Below the pieces are notes generated by a model that searched no databases, was not told the DNA's origin, and saw only the letters and a list, made by a program, of their open reading frames with translations. Made by a program: the position numbers and the translations under genes. Source: Aquimonas sp046318115 (GTDB lineage Bacteria; Pseudomonadota; Gammaproteobacteria; Xanthomonadales; Xanthomonadaceae). Taken from it: a DNA stretch of 64,000 bases. Positions 1 to 11,115 of the stretch are shown here, piece after piece; the first letter of the stretch is position 1, and every line of letters begins with the position of its first letter. The stretch spans positions 39,114 to 103,113 of the forward strand of contig JBKCVA010000182.1 of assembly GCA_046318115.1 (NCBI GenBank). Direction: 5' to 3'.

Positions 1-1
1 G

Positions 2-691
2 CGCGCCCGCTTCGACGGCAAACTGCAAAAGCTGCACGTCCAGCGCGATGAGGCAACCATAGAGGTCGCGCCTGACAGCCTGATAGACGTCTGCCGAACC
101 CTGCGTGACGACCCCGAGTTCCGCTTCGAACTTCTGGTGGATGTGTGCGGCGTCGACTATCTGGGCTTCGGTGATGTCGAGTGGGATACCTCGGACGTCT
201 CCGCCGAAGGCTTCTCGCGTGGCGTTGAAGGGTACGGTCCCGGTCGCTTCAACTGGGAGCAGCGCCCAGCCGTTTCCTCGGGCGCTGGTCGCTTTGCCGC
301 GGTGTTCCATCTTCTTTCGATCGTCCACAACCGCCGCCTGCGCGTGCGCTGCTTCGGCGCCGACGACGCTCTGCCGGTGGTGCCCAGCGTGACCGAGCTG
401 TGGCCGGGCGCCAACTGGTTCGAGCGCGAAGCTTTCGATCTTTATGGCATCGTCTTCGAAGGCCACCCTGACCTGCGCCGCATCCTCACGGACTACGGGT
501 TCGTTGGGCATCCGTTTCGCAAGGATTTCCCGCTGATCGGCAACGTGGAAGTGCGCTACGACCCGGAAAAGGGGCGTGTGGTGTACGAGCCGGTCAGCAT
601 CGATCCGCGCGTCGGCGTGCCGCGCGTGGTCCGCCACGATTCCCGCTACGAGCAGGCGCAGGCCGAGCGCAGCGCAGGGCAGGGCAAGTAA
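2..691 (+). CDS. nuoC: NADH-quinone oxidoreductase subunit C (5' partial)
   Basis: Peripheral-arm subunit of respiratory complex I, which transfers electrons from NADH to quinone and pumps protons. The frame is open from base 2, so the start lies upstream of the window; 229 residues are visible, and the family is usually around 250. The C-terminal half carries the NuoC 30-kDa signature: the region from about 405 reads WFEREAFDLYGI, and the motif GHPFRKDFPLIG follows near 507-542. NuoC is a separate protein here, unlike the NuoCD fusion of Escherichia coli. The stop is three bases before the nuoD start, so the two are translationally close. nuoA and nuoB are expected just outside the window. 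Confidence 0.96.
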   Translation, partial: RARFDGKLQKLHVQRDEATIEVAPDSLIDVCRTLRDDPEFRFELLVDVCGVDYLGFGDVEWDTSDVSAEGFSRGVEGYGPGRFNWEQRPAVSSGAGRFAAVFHLLSIVHNRRLRVRCFGADDALPVVPSVTELWPGANWFEREAFDLYGIVFEGHPDLRRILTDYGFVGHPFRKDFPLIGNVEVRYDPEKGRVVYEPVSIDPRVGVPRVVRHDSRYEQAQAERSAGQGK

Positions 692-694
692 GCC

Positions 695-1948
695 ATGCAG
701 GAAATCCGCAATTACACGATGAACTTCGGCCCGCAGCATCCAGCTGCGCATGGCGTGCTGCGTCTGGTGCTTGAGCTGGACGGCGAGACCGTGGTCCGCG
801 CCGATCCCCATGTGGGCCTGCTGCATCGCGGCACCGAGAAGCTGGCGGAGTCAAAGCCCTTCAACCAGTCGATCGGCTACATGGATCGCCTGGACTACGT
901 CTCGATGATGTGCAACGAGCACGCCTATGTACGTGCCATCGAGAATCTGCTGGGGATCCAGGCTCCGGAACGTGCGCAGTGGATCCGCACCATGTTCGAC
1001 GAGATCACCCGCATCCTGAACCACCTCATGTGGGTGGGTTCGAATGGTCTGGACCTCGGCGCGATGGCGGTGATCCTGTACGCCTTCCGCGAGCGCGAAG
1101 AACTGATGGACTGCTATGAGGCGGTCTCGGGCGCGCGGATGCACGCGGCTTACTACCGTCCGGGTGGCGTGTATCGCGACCTGCCGGAGCGCATGCCGCA
1201 GTACAAGGAATCACCCTGGGCCAAGGGTAAAGAGCTGAAGCGTCGCAACGCCTGGCGCGAAGGCTCGATGCTCGACTTCCTCGAGGCGTTCACCGACGAC
1301 TTCCCCTCGAAGATCGACGAGTACGAAACCCTGCTCACCGACAACCGCATCTGGAAGCAGCGCACCGTCGGCATCGGTGTGGTCAGCCCTGACCATGCCC
1401 TTGCTTGGGGCATGAGCGGACCGATGTTGCGCGGCTCCGGCATCGCCTGGGACTTGCGCAAGAAGCAGCCCTACGCCAAGTATGCCGAAGTCGATTTCGA
1501 CATTCCGGTGGGCGTCAACGGTGACTGCTACGACCGTTATCTCGTGCGCGTCGAGGAGATGCGCCAGAGCAACCGCATCATCAAGCAGTGCATCCAGTGG
1601 CTCCGCGCCAACCCGGGCCCGGTCATGCTGAAGAACTTCAAGGTGTCGCCGCCCTCCCGCGAGGAGATGAAGGACGACATGGAAGCCTTGATCCACCACT
1701 TCAAGCTGTTCACCGAGGGCTACTGCGTACCGGCCGGCGAGACCTACGCCGCAGTCGAGGCGCCCAAGGGTGAGTTCGGCTGCTATCTGATTTCCGACGG
1801 CGCCAACAAGCCGTTTCGCGTCAAGCTGCGTGCCCCCGGTTTCGCCCATCTGTCCTCGATGGACTCGATCGTGCGCGGGCACATGCTGCCGGACGTGGTG
1901 GCGATGATCGGCACCTACGACGTCGTGTTTGGAGAGATCGACCGATGA
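695..1948 (+). CDS. nuoD: NADH-quinone oxidoreductase subunit D
   Basis: 49-kDa subunit of complex I; with NuoB it forms the quinone-binding site. The 417-residue product opens with the family motif NFGPQHPAAHGVLRL and includes LHRGTEKLAE and the terminal VFGEIDR seen in nearly all NuoD proteins. Length is normal. It begins three bases after nuoC and its last four bases (ATGA) overlap the nuoE start, indicating translational coupling in the operon. Nothing looks damaged. Confidence 0.98.
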   Translation: MQEIRNYTMNFGPQHPAAHGVLRLVLELDGETVVRADPHVGLLHRGTEKLAESKPFNQSIGYMDRLDYVSMMCNEHAYVRAIENLLGIQAPERAQWIRTMFDEITRILNHLMWVGSNGLDLGAMAVILYAFREREELMDCYEAVSGARMHAAYYRPGGVYRDLPERMPQYKESPWAKGKELKRRNAWREGSMLDFLEAFTDDFPSKIDEYETLLTDNRIWKQRTVGIGVVSPDHALAWGMSGPMLRGSGIAWDLRKKQPYAKYAEVDFDIPVGVNGDCYDRYLVRVEEMRQSNRIIKQCIQWLRANPGPVMLKNFKVSPPSREEMKDDMEALIHHFKLFTEGYCVPAGETYAAVEAPKGEFGCYLISDGANKPFRVKLRAPGFAHLSSMDSIVRGHMLPDVVAMIGTYDVVFGEIDR

Positions 1949-2472
1949 AGGCCAGCGGCAACTTCGAAGCGGTACGCGAGGTCGACCCGCTCGCCGTGCT
2001 CAGCGAACACACCCGCCACCACATCGACCACTGGGTCGCCAAGTTCCCGCCGGATCGCAAGCGCTCGGCGCTGATCCAGGGCTTGATGGCGGCGCAGGAG
2101 CAGAACGGTGGCTACCTCACCGATGAGCTCGTCACCGCGGTGGCGCGCTATCTCGACCTGCCTTCCGTGTGGGCCTATGAGGTCGCCAGCTTCTACTCGA
2201 TGTTCGAGCTGAAGCCGGTGGGCCGGAACAACGTGGCGATCTGCACCAACATCAGCTGTTGGTTGAACGGCGCCGAGGATCTCGTCGCACACGTCGAGAA
2301 GCGTCTGGGTATCAAGCTGGGCGAAAGCACGCCGGACGGCCGCATCTACCTCAAGCGCGAGGAAGAATGCCTGGCCGCCTGCTGCGGGGCGCCGATGATG
2401 GTGGTCAACGGCCACTACCATGAAAAGCTCACCCCGGCATCGATGGATCAGATCCTGGATTCGCTGAAGTAG
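1945..2472 (+). CDS. nuoE: NADH-quinone oxidoreductase subunit E
   Basis: 24-kDa subunit of the NADH dehydrogenase module; holds the [2Fe-2S] cluster N1a. The four expected ligands are visible as CTNISC near residue 99 and CLAACC near residue 141. At 175 residues it is normal length. The start overlaps the nuoD stop by four bases. A 104-bp gap follows before nuoF, longer than most junctions in this operon; it contains no ORF and ends with an AG-rich stretch (GAGAAGG) just ahead of nuoF. Confidence 0.97.
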   Translation: MKASGNFEAVREVDPLAVLSEHTRHHIDHWVAKFPPDRKRSALIQGLMAAQEQNGGYLTDELVTAVARYLDLPSVWAYEVASFYSMFELKPVGRNNVAICTNISCWLNGAEDLVAHVEKRLGIKLGESTPDGRIYLKREEECLAACCGAPMMVVNGHYHEKLTPASMDQILDSLK

Positions 2473-2576
2473 GGGCCGCCGGCCGCGACGTTTGGAGATC
2501 GAACGCCGCGCCGCACCTGCTTTGGCAGGCCTGTCGCCATCCCGCGGCGGGCAGATGAGGAAGAGGCGAGAAGGCA

Positions 2577-3886
<1,310 letters not shown>

Positions 3887-3890
<4 letters not shown>

Positions 3891-6211
3891 GCGCCGCGCC
3901 GTCTGCGCCCAACGTGGCGCCTGACCAGGTCAACATCGAGATCGATGGCACCGCGATGGCGGTGCCCAAGGGCTCGATGATCATCGAGGCTGCCGACAAG
4001 GCCGGCATCCCGATCCCGCGCTTCTGCTACCACAAGAAGCTGCCGATCGCGGCCAACTGCCGCATGTGCCTGGTCGACGTCGAGAAGATGCCCAAGCCCG
4101 CGCCGGCCTGCGCCACGCCGGTGATGGAGGGCATGAAGATCTACACGCAGTCCAAGCGTGCGCTGGATTCGCAGCGCAACGTCATGGAGTTCCTGCTGAT
4201 CAACCATCCGCTGGACTGCCCGATCTGCGACCAGGGTGGCGAGTGCGAGCTGCAGGACGTGGCGATGGGCTACGGTCGCTCGGTCAGCCGTTTCGTCGAG
4301 CGCAAGCGCGTGGTGCCGGATGAGAACGTCGGTCCTCTGGTCGCGACCGACATGACCCGCTGCATCCACTGCACCCGCTGCGTGCGTTTCGTCGGCGAGA
4401 TCGCCGGCACCTACGAGCTGGGCGGCATGGGCCGCGGCGATCGCCTCGAGATCGGCACCTACATCGGCAAGAACATCGACAGCGAGCTGTCCGGCAATAT
4501 CATCGATGTCTGCCCGGTGGGCGCGCTGACCAACAAGCCCTTCCGCTACCGCGCCCGCGCCTGGGAACTGGCTGCGCGCGAGTCGATCGGCTACCACGAT
4601 GCGCTGGGTTCGAACCTCTACTTGCACGTGCGCCGTGGCGAAGTCATGCGCGTGGTGCCGCGCGACAACGACTCGATCAACGAGAGCTGGCTGTCGGACC
4701 GCGACCGCTACAGCCACACTGGCCTGATCGCCGCCGATCGCGCCACCACCGCCCTGTTCCGCGAGGGTGCGAACTGGAAGGAAGTCAGCCTGGAGCAGGG
4801 CATCGCCCGCGCCGCTGAGCTGCTGCGCGCCGCCAACGGCGAGCAGACCGGCCTGCTGGTGCATCCCTCGACCTCGCAGGAAGAGGGCGCCTTGCTGGCG
4901 CGCCTCGCTACCGGGCTCGGCTGCAAGAACATCGACCATCGCCTCGGCACCCTCGATTTCGCCGGCGCGCCCGTCGCCATGGCCTTCGAGCTGCCGCTGT
5001 CGGAAGTCGAGCAGGCGCGCGCCGTGCTGCTGGTCGGCTGCAATCCGCGTCTTGAGGCGCCGATCCTCGGCCATCGAATCCGCAAGGCCTGGAAGGGCGG
5101 CGCGAAGATCAGCGCGATCAACCCGGTCGACTTCGATTTCAACTTCGACCTGAGCCACAAGGCCATCGTCGCCCCGCAGGCAATGATCGAGTCGCTGGCG
5201 GCGGTGCTCGCCGCGACGGGTGCCGCCACCGATGGCCTGCCTGCCGAACTCGCGGCGCTGGTCTCGGGCGCTCAGGTCGAGGACGGTCACCGCACGGTCG
5301 CCGAACAGCTGAAGTCGGCCAGCGTCGGCCTCATCCAGCTCGGAGAGAGCGCGGTTGGCCATGCCAACGCCTCCTGGCTTCGTGCCTTGGCGTCCGCGCT
5401 GTCGCGCGCCACCGGTGCGCACCTGAACGTTCTGGAGCATGGCGCGAATGCGCTGGGCCTTGCGCGCGCAGGCGTACTGCCCAAGGACCTTGACGCCCGC
5501 GCCATGCTGGCCCAGCCGCGCAGCACCTACGTGCTCTACGGCATCGAGCCCGAGTTCGACTTCGTCGACAACACGCTGGCCCTGCAGGCGCTGTCGCAGG
5601 CCAAGCAGGTCGTGGCTTTCAGCGCGTTCGTCACTGAGACGCTCAAGCGCTGCGCCAACGTGATCCTGCCGATCGCCCTGCTGCCCGAAATCGAGGCCAG
5701 CCTGGTCAACGCCCAGGGTCAGACGCAGCTCGTCAGCGCCGGCGCCAAGGCGCCAGGCGAGGCGCGTGCAGGCTGGCGTCTGCTGCGTGCACTGGGCGAG
5801 GTGATGAAGCTGGATGGCTTCGACTTCATCGACATCCACGGTCTGCGCGCCGGCATCACGCTGTCCGAGCCGAAGAGCGGGCCAGCGCTGTCCAAACGGG
5901 AAGCGGTCGAAGGCCTGCAGCGTATTGCCACCACGCCGATCTACCGTGCCGATGCGGTGCTGCGTCGCGCCGAGCCGCTGAACGCCCACAGCCTGACCCG
6001 CGGTCCGCGCGTGTTGCTGAATGCGGCGGATGCGTTGGCGGCGGGTCTGTCGAACGGCGCGATGGCGAAGGTCGGCGACGACCGCGGTCAGGCCACCCTG
6101 CAGGTTGAGGTCAGTGCCCGTGTGCCCCGCGGCGCGATCTGGATCGAAACCGGCTACGGCGCGACTGCGCCGCTGGCGCCCGCGGGCGCGCTCACCGTGG
6201 CGAAGGTGTAA
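3887..6211 (+). CDS. nuoG: NADH-quinone oxidoreductase subunit G
   Basis: 75-kDa subunit of complex I carrying several iron-sulfur clusters. The N-terminal ferredoxin-like domain shows RFCYHKKLPIAANCRMC (residues about 44-60), CPICDQGGEC (about 110), the 4Fe-4S pair CIHCTRC (about 159) and CPVGAL (about 209). The cysteines that form the optional N7 cluster in some bacteria are absent: the aligned stretch reads ESIGYHDALGSNLYL. The remainder is a molybdopterin-oxidoreductase-like fold that is degenerate in this family. 774 residues; it overlaps nuoF by four bases and ends six bases before nuoH. Confidence 0.97.
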
Positions 6212-6217
6212 GGCCCC

Positions 6218-7288
6218 ATGCTGTCGCTCATCGAACCCATTCGCGAGTTCTTCCTCAGCTTCGGCGACATCGGGCTGCTGGTCTGGACCCTGATCAAGAT
6301 CCTCTGCATCACGGTTCCGCTGATCCTCGGTGTCGCCTACTTCACCCTGTTCGAGCGCAAGGTGATCGGCTGGATGCATGTGCGCCAGGGGCCGGTCTAT
6401 GTCGGCCGCGTCTTCGGCATCGGCTTCATCCAGCCCTTTGCTGACGTGTTCAAGCTGCTGTTCAAGGAAGTGGTGCTGCCCAGCAACGCCAACCTGTTCC
6501 TGTTCCGTCTCGCGCCGGTGCTGGCACTGGCGCCGGCCTTCGCCGCCTGGGCGGTGGTGCCCTTCGAGGACGGCATGGTGCTGGCCGACATCAACGCCGG
6601 CCTGCTGATGCTGCTGGCGATGACTTCGATGGGCGTGTACGGGGTGATCATTGCCGGCTGGGCCTCGAATTCGAAGTACGCCTTCCTCGGCGCGATGCGT
6701 TCGGCAGCGCAGGTGGTCAGCTACGAAATCGCCATGGGCTTTGCGCTCGTCGGCGTGCTGGTGGCCTCGGGCAGCCTCAACCTGAGCGCGATCGTCAACG
6801 CGCAGGGCGGTGACGCCGGCTTCTTCGAATGGTTCTGGCTCCCGCTGCTGCCCTTGTTCGTCATCTATTTCATCTCGGGCGTGGCCGAGACCAACCGCGC
6901 GCCCTTCGACGTCGCTGAAGGTGAGTCGGAGATCGTCGCCGGCTTCCACGTCGAGTACGCGGGTTCGGCCTTCTCGGTGTTCTTCCTCGCCGAGTACGCC
7001 AACATGATCCTGATCAGCTTCCTGGCGGCCCTGCTGTTCCTGGGCGGCTGGCTGTCGCCCTTCCAGGGCTGGACCGATTCTTGGCTGGGTCAGCCGAGCG
7101 TGATCTGGCTGCTCGCCAAGGCCGTGCTGTTCGCCTTCTTCTACGTGTGGTTCCGCGCCAGCTTCCCGCGCTACCGCTACGACCAGATCATGCGTCTGGG
7201 CTGGAAGGTGTTCATCCCCATCACCATCGTCTGGATCCTCGTCGCCGCTTGGGCGGTGCACGCGGGCTGGTTCACGGCCAACGCCTGA
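6218..7288 (+). CDS. nuoH: NADH-quinone oxidoreductase subunit H
   Basis: Membrane subunit at the junction between the hydrophilic and membrane arms, forming part of the quinone chamber. 356 residues with about eight hydrophobic segments. Family motifs seen are FERKVIGWMHVRQGP near the N-terminus, the conserved acidic loop SGVAETNRAPFDVAEGESE near residues 224-242, and FRASFPRYRYDQIM near the C-terminus. Spacing to nuoG is 6 bp and to nuoI 10 bp, fully consistent with one transcript. Confidence 0.98.
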   Translation: MLSLIEPIREFFLSFGDIGLLVWTLIKILCITVPLILGVAYFTLFERKVIGWMHVRQGPVYVGRVFGIGFIQPFADVFKLLFKEVVLPSNANLFLFRLAPVLALAPAFAAWAVVPFEDGMVLADINAGLLMLLAMTSMGVYGVIIAGWASNSKYAFLGAMRSAAQVVSYEIAMGFALVGVLVASGSLNLSAIVNAQGGDAGFFEWFWLPLLPLFVIYFISGVAETNRAPFDVAEGESEIVAGFHVEYAGSAFSVFFLAEYANMILISFLAALLFLGGWLSPFQGWTDSWLGQPSVIWLLAKAVLFAFFYVWFRASFPRYRYDQIMRLGWKVFIPITIVWILVAAWAVHAGWFTANA

Positions 7289-7298
7289 GGATGACCGA

Positions 7299-7787
7299 AT
7301 GAACCGCGTCGTCTCCTACTTCAAGAGTCTCCTGCTCATCGAACTGCTGCAGGGCATGTGGCTGACGCTGAAGTACTTCTTCAAGCCGAAGTACACGCTG
7401 GCCTATCCCTTCGAGAAGATCCCGCAGTCGCCGCGCTTCCGCGGCCTCCACGCGCTGCGCCGCTATCCCAACGGCGAAGAGCGCTGCATCGCCTGCAAGC
7501 TGTGCGAGGCGGTGTGCCCGGCGCTGGCGATCACCATCGACTCGGAACCGCGCGAGGACGGTAGCCGCCGCACCACGCGCTACGACATCGACCTGTTCAA
7601 GTGCATCTTCTGCGGCTTCTGCGAGGAGAGCTGCCCGGTCGACTCGATCGTGGAAACCCACATCCACGAATACCACTTCGAGAAGCGCGGCGAGAACATC
7701 GTCACCAAGCCGCAGCTGCTGGCCATCGGCGACCGCCTGGAGGCGGAGATCGCCGAACGCCGTGCGCTTGACTCGGCCTACCGCTGA
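7299..7787 (+). CDS. nuoI: NADH-quinone oxidoreductase subunit I
   Basis: TYKY-type ferredoxin subunit carrying clusters N6a and N6b, which relay electrons toward NuoB. Two complete 4Fe-4S motifs are visible: CIACKLCEAVCP near residue 62 and CIFCGFCEESCP near residue 101. At 162 residues it has the usual length. The N-terminal amphipathic stretch that contacts the membrane arm is present. It is followed by 36 bp before nuoJ. Confidence 0.98.
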   Translation: MNRVVSYFKSLLLIELLQGMWLTLKYFFKPKYTLAYPFEKIPQSPRFRGLHALRRYPNGEERCIACKLCEAVCPALAITIDSEPREDGSRRTTRYDIDLFKCIFCGFCEESCPVDSIVETHIHEYHFEKRGENIVTKPQLLAIGDRLEAEIAERRALDSAYR

Positions 7788-7823
7788 TCCAGGCCTGCGC
7801 CTGAACGACCTGGAGCCCCCGGC

Positions 7824-8438
7824 ATGAGCTATCCCCTGATCGCCTTCTACCTGTTCGCCGGCGTCGCCGTCCTGTCGGCGCTGTCGGTGGTGTCCGTGCG
7901 CAACCCCGTGCACGCGGTGCTGTTCCTGATCCTCACCTTTTTCTCCAGCGCCTGCCTGTGGATTCTGGCTGACGCCGAGTTTCTCGGAATCGCGCTGGTG
8001 CTGGTCTACGTCGGCGCGGTGATGGTGCTGTTCCTTTTCGTGGTGATGATGCTCGACATCAAGTTCGCGCCGCTGCGCGAGGGCTTCGCGCGCTACCTTC
8101 CGGTCGGCATTGTCGTCGGCATCGTGATGGCGCTGGAGATGATCGCGCTGATCGGCTTGGCCCGCTTCGGCGAGGCCCTGCCAGCGACCGATCCGGCGAC
8201 TGCCGCTGGCATGTCGAACACCGAGTGGCTGGGTCGAGCCCTGTTCACTGAGTACCTGTATCCGTTCGAGTTGGCGGCGGTGATCCTCACCGTGGCCATC
8301 GTCGCTGCCATCGCGATCACCCTGCGTCGGCGAATCAACGTCAAGGCCCAGGACCCGGGCCGCCAGGTGATGGTGCGCCGCGAAGATCGCATCCGCCTCG
8401 TCAAGATGAAGGCCGAAACCCCGGAGGCCCGCCAGTGA
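7824..8438 (+). CDS. nuoJ: NADH-quinone oxidoreductase subunit J
   Basis: Integral membrane subunit of complex I with five predicted transmembrane segments. The conserved stretch VRNPVHAVLFLILTFFSSA lies near residues 28-46, and the third helix carries VYVGAVMVLFLFVVMML. 204 residues, followed by a basic cytoplasmic tail. The stop overlaps a GTG start for nuoK (GTGA), the normal coupling for this pair. Confidence 0.97.
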   Translation: MSYPLIAFYLFAGVAVLSALSVVSVRNPVHAVLFLILTFFSSACLWILADAEFLGIALVLVYVGAVMVLFLFVVMMLDIKFAPLREGFARYLPVGIVVGIVMALEMIALIGLARFGEALPATDPATAAGMSNTEWLGRALFTEYLYPFELAAVILTVAIVAAIAITLRRRINVKAQDPGRQVMVRREDRIRLVKMKAETPEARQ

Positions 8439-8740
8439 TCACGCTCGGCCATTATCTCGCTGTGGGCGCCGTGCTGTTCTGCATCGGCGTCGGAGGCATC
8501 TTCATCAACCGCAAGAACATGATCGTGCTGCTGATGAGCATCGAGCTCATCCTGCTGGCGGTGAACATGAACTTCATCGGCTTCTCGCGCCACTTGGGCA
8601 GCGTCGACGGCCAGCTGTTCGTGTTCTTCATCCTGACCGTGGCGGCTGCGGAGGCTGCGATCGGTCTGGCGATCCTGGTGGCGCTGTTCCGCGCGCGGTC
8701 GACGATCAATGTCGGCGAACTTGACTCGATGAAAGGGTGA
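8435..8740 (+). CDS. nuoK: NADH-quinone oxidoreductase subunit K
   Basis: Small membrane subunit (101 residues, three helices) homologous to MrpC; part of a proton channel with NuoJ. The second helix contains the conserved glutamate in LLMSIELILLAVN, and the third contains the acidic AAAEAAIGLAI. It starts with GTG overlapping the nuoJ stop. Unlike the other junctions, 283 bp separate it from nuoL. Confidence 0.98.
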   Translation: MITLGHYLAVGAVLFCIGVGGIFINRKNMIVLLMSIELILLAVNMNFIGFSRHLGSVDGQLFVFFILTVAAAEAAIGLAILVALFRARSTINVGELDSMKG

Positions 8741-9023
8741 GGCCCGCGCGAGCCACTGGCTCGCGCAGGCCGAACCCCCGCGCAGGATGCGCGGGCCGGG
8801 GGTCGGAACCCCTCGGCTGGGCCCCACGGATGGCAGCGACACGCACGATTCAAGGCGCGCTCGGTTCGGCCGCGCGCGAAGCAAGAGGGGGCGCTCCCGG
8901 GCGCTCGCTTGCGATGGTTTCGGTAGCAAACAAGCCGCGCCGCGCCTCCGCACCACTGCGCTGGCTGCAGCCCAAGGCCGCAGGGCATCCGCAGTGCCGC
9001 ACGCATAGCAATGGAAACGAGCC
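8741..9023 (+). other. Palindrome-rich gap inside the nuo operon
   Basis: All other nuo junctions here run from a 4-bp overlap to about 104 bp, whereas this one is 283 bp. It begins directly after the nuoK stop with two GC-rich inverted repeats: GCGCGAGCCA/TGGCTCGCGC at 8746-8766 and CCCGCGCA/TGCGCGGG at 8777-8795. The rest is GC-rich with no convincing protein. One frame is open throughout (8737-9027), but its product is a low-complexity Arg/Ala/Pro/Gly sequence without a recognisable domain. It may be a REP-like insertion that moderates or stabilises the distal nuoLMN transcript. Confidence 0.6.
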
Positions 9024-11081
9024 GTGATATCTGAAAACGTACTCCTGCTGATCGCGCTCGCGCCCCTCTTCGGCGCCGTCGTTGCTGGCCTCTTTGGCAA
9101 GCAGATCGGCCGTGCCGGCGCGCACTGGGTGACCATCCTCGGCGTCGCTGTGTCCTGCGCGCTGTCAGTGCAGGTGCTCTACCAGCTGGTCTGGGGCGGG
9201 GCGCCAGTCTTCAACGAGAACATCTACACCTGGTTCGAGATCGGCGAATATTCGGCGCATGTCGGCTTTCTCGTCGACCGCCTCACCGCGATGATGATGG
9301 TGGTGGTCACCTTCGTGTCCCTGCTGGTGCATGTCTACACCATCGGCTACATGGAAGAAGACCCGGGCTACCAGCGCTTCTTCGCCTACATCAGCCTGTT
9401 CACCTTCTCGATGCTCATGCTGGTCATGAGCAACAACTTCCTGCAGCTGTTCTTCGGCTGGGAAGCGGTGGGTCTGGTGTCTTACCTGCTGATCGGCTTC
9501 TGGTACAAGAAACCTTCGGCGGTGTTCGCCAACATGAAGGCGTTTCTGGTCAACCGCGTCGGTGACTTCGGCTTCCTGTTGGGCATCGCCGGCGTGCTGT
9601 ACTGGCTGGGCACGCTCGACTACCAGACCGCCTTCGACAACGCGCCGCAGCTGGCTGGCTTGACCGTCGAGATCTGGCCGGGTGCGCAGTGGGCGGTGCC
9701 GACCTTCATCTGCATCTGTCTGTTCATCGGTGCCATGGGCAAGTCGGCGCAGGTGCCGCTGCACGTCTGGCTGCCGGATTCGATGGAAGGCCCGACGCCG
9801 ATCTCGGCCCTGATCCATGCCGCGACCATGGTCACCGCCGGCATCTTCATGGTGGCGCGCATGTCGCCGCTGTTCGAGATGAGCGAGACCGCTCTCGCCT
9901 TCGTGCTGTTCATCGGCGCCACCACGGCGCTTTTCACCGGCCTGATCGGCGTGGTGCAGAACGACATCAAGCGCGTGGTGGCCTACTCGACACTGTCCCA
10001 ATTGGGCTACATGACCGTGGCCCTGGGTGTGTCCGCCTATGCCGGCGCGGTGTTCCACCTGATGACCCACGCGTTCTTCAAGGCCCTGCTGTTCCTGGCC
10101 GCGGGCTCGGTGATCATTGGCATGCACCACGAGCAGGACATGCGCCGCATGGGTGGCCTGCGCAAGTACATGCCGATCACCTGGATCACCAGCCTGATCG
10201 GCACCCTGGCACTTGTTGGCACGCCCTTCCTGTCCGGCTACTACTCGAAGGACACCATCATCGAAGCCGCCGGCGTCGCCGCGGGGCAGGGCGGTTGGGT
10301 CCAGCACTACGCCTACTTGGCAGTGATGCTGGGCGTGTTCATCACCAGCTTCTACAGCTTCCGCCTGCTGTACCTGACCTTCCACGGCCCAGAGCGCTTC
10401 CGCGACGCGCATGCGCACGACGCCCATCACCACGATGCGCATCATGACGACCATGGTCATGGCCACGGCCCGCACGAGCCGCACGAGTCGCCCTGGGTGG
10501 TGACCCTGCCGCTGATCCTGCTGGCGATACCCTCGATCGCGATCGGTTTCTTCACGGTCGGGCCGATGGTGTTTGGCGATTACTTCGCCGGTGCGATCAC
10601 GGTGCTGCCCGAGCACGACAGCCTGGCTGGTGTCGCCGCCAAGCTGTGGCACGACGCCCACGGTTGGGTCTCGGCTGCGGTCGGCTTCGGCCTGCACTTC
10701 TACGCCTCGCCGGCCTTCTGGCTGGCCTTCGGCGGTTTCGCCGCGGCCACCTACCTCTACCTGTTCAATCCGGACCTGGCGGCGCGCATGCGCAAGAGCT
10801 TCGCCCTGCCGGTGCGGGTGCTGGAGAACAAGTACGGCTTCGACGACTTCAACCAGGCGGTGTTCGCAGGCGGCAGCCTGAAGCTGGGACGTCTGTTCTG
10901 GAAGGCCGGCGACACGGCGGTCATCGATGGCGTGGCGGTGAACGGTTCGGCTGCGCTGGTGGATCGCATCGCTGCGGTGGTGCGCAACGTCCAGTCCGGC
11001 CTGATGTACCACTACGCCTTCGCCATGATTCTGGGCCTGATCGCGCTGCTCGGCGCGCTGATCTGGTCACTGCGCGTGTAA
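9024..11081 (+). CDS. nuoL: NADH-quinone oxidoreductase subunit L
   Basis: Largest antiporter-like, proton-pumping membrane subunit, with the long lateral helix at the C-terminus. 685 residues. Motifs include FFGWEAVGLVSYLLIGFW and PLHVWLPDSMEGPTPISALI, followed by HAATMVTAGIF. The start is a GTG. Between the core helices and the C-terminal helices, residues about 461-491 form an unusually His/Asp-rich loop (HAHDAHHHDAHHDDHGHG and more). It follows a 283-bp gap after nuoK and is 34 bp upstream of nuoM. Confidence 0.97.
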   Translation: MISENVLLLIALAPLFGAVVAGLFGKQIGRAGAHWVTILGVAVSCALSVQVLYQLVWGGAPVFNENIYTWFEIGEYSAHVGFLVDRLTAMMMVVVTFVSLLVHVYTIGYMEEDPGYQRFFAYISLFTFSMLMLVMSNNFLQLFFGWEAVGLVSYLLIGFWYKKPSAVFANMKAFLVNRVGDFGFLLGIAGVLYWLGTLDYQTAFDNAPQLAGLTVEIWPGAQWAVPTFICICLFIGAMGKSAQVPLHVWLPDSMEGPTPISALIHAATMVTAGIFMVARMSPLFEMSETALAFVLFIGATTALFTGLIGVVQNDIKRVVAYSTLSQLGYMTVALGVSAYAGAVFHLMTHAFFKALLFLAAGSVIIGMHHEQDMRRMGGLRKYMPITWITSLIGTLALVGTPFLSGYYSKDTIIEAAGVAAGQGGWVQHYAYLAVMLGVFITSFYSFRLLYLTFHGPERFRDAHAHDAHHHDAHHDDHGHGHGPHEPHESPWVVTLPLILLAIPSIAIGFFTVGPMVFGDYFAGAITVLPEHDSLAGVAAKLWHDAHGWVSAAVGFGLHFYASPAFWLAFGGFAAATYLYLFNPDLAARMRKSFALPVRVLENKYGFDDFNQAVFAGGSLKLGRLFWKAGDTAVIDGVAVNGSAALVDRIAAVVRNVQSGLMYHYAFAMILGLIALLGALIWSLRV

Positions 11082-11115
11082 CGCGCGGCATACGGACTAC
11101 AAGGAAAAAACGCCG

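Noticed and set aside
8737..9027. Frame spanning the nuoK-nuoL gap (96 aa)
   Set aside because: Arg/Pro/Ala/Gly-rich, overlaps the nuoK stop and the nuoL start, contains hairpins; unlikely a protein.
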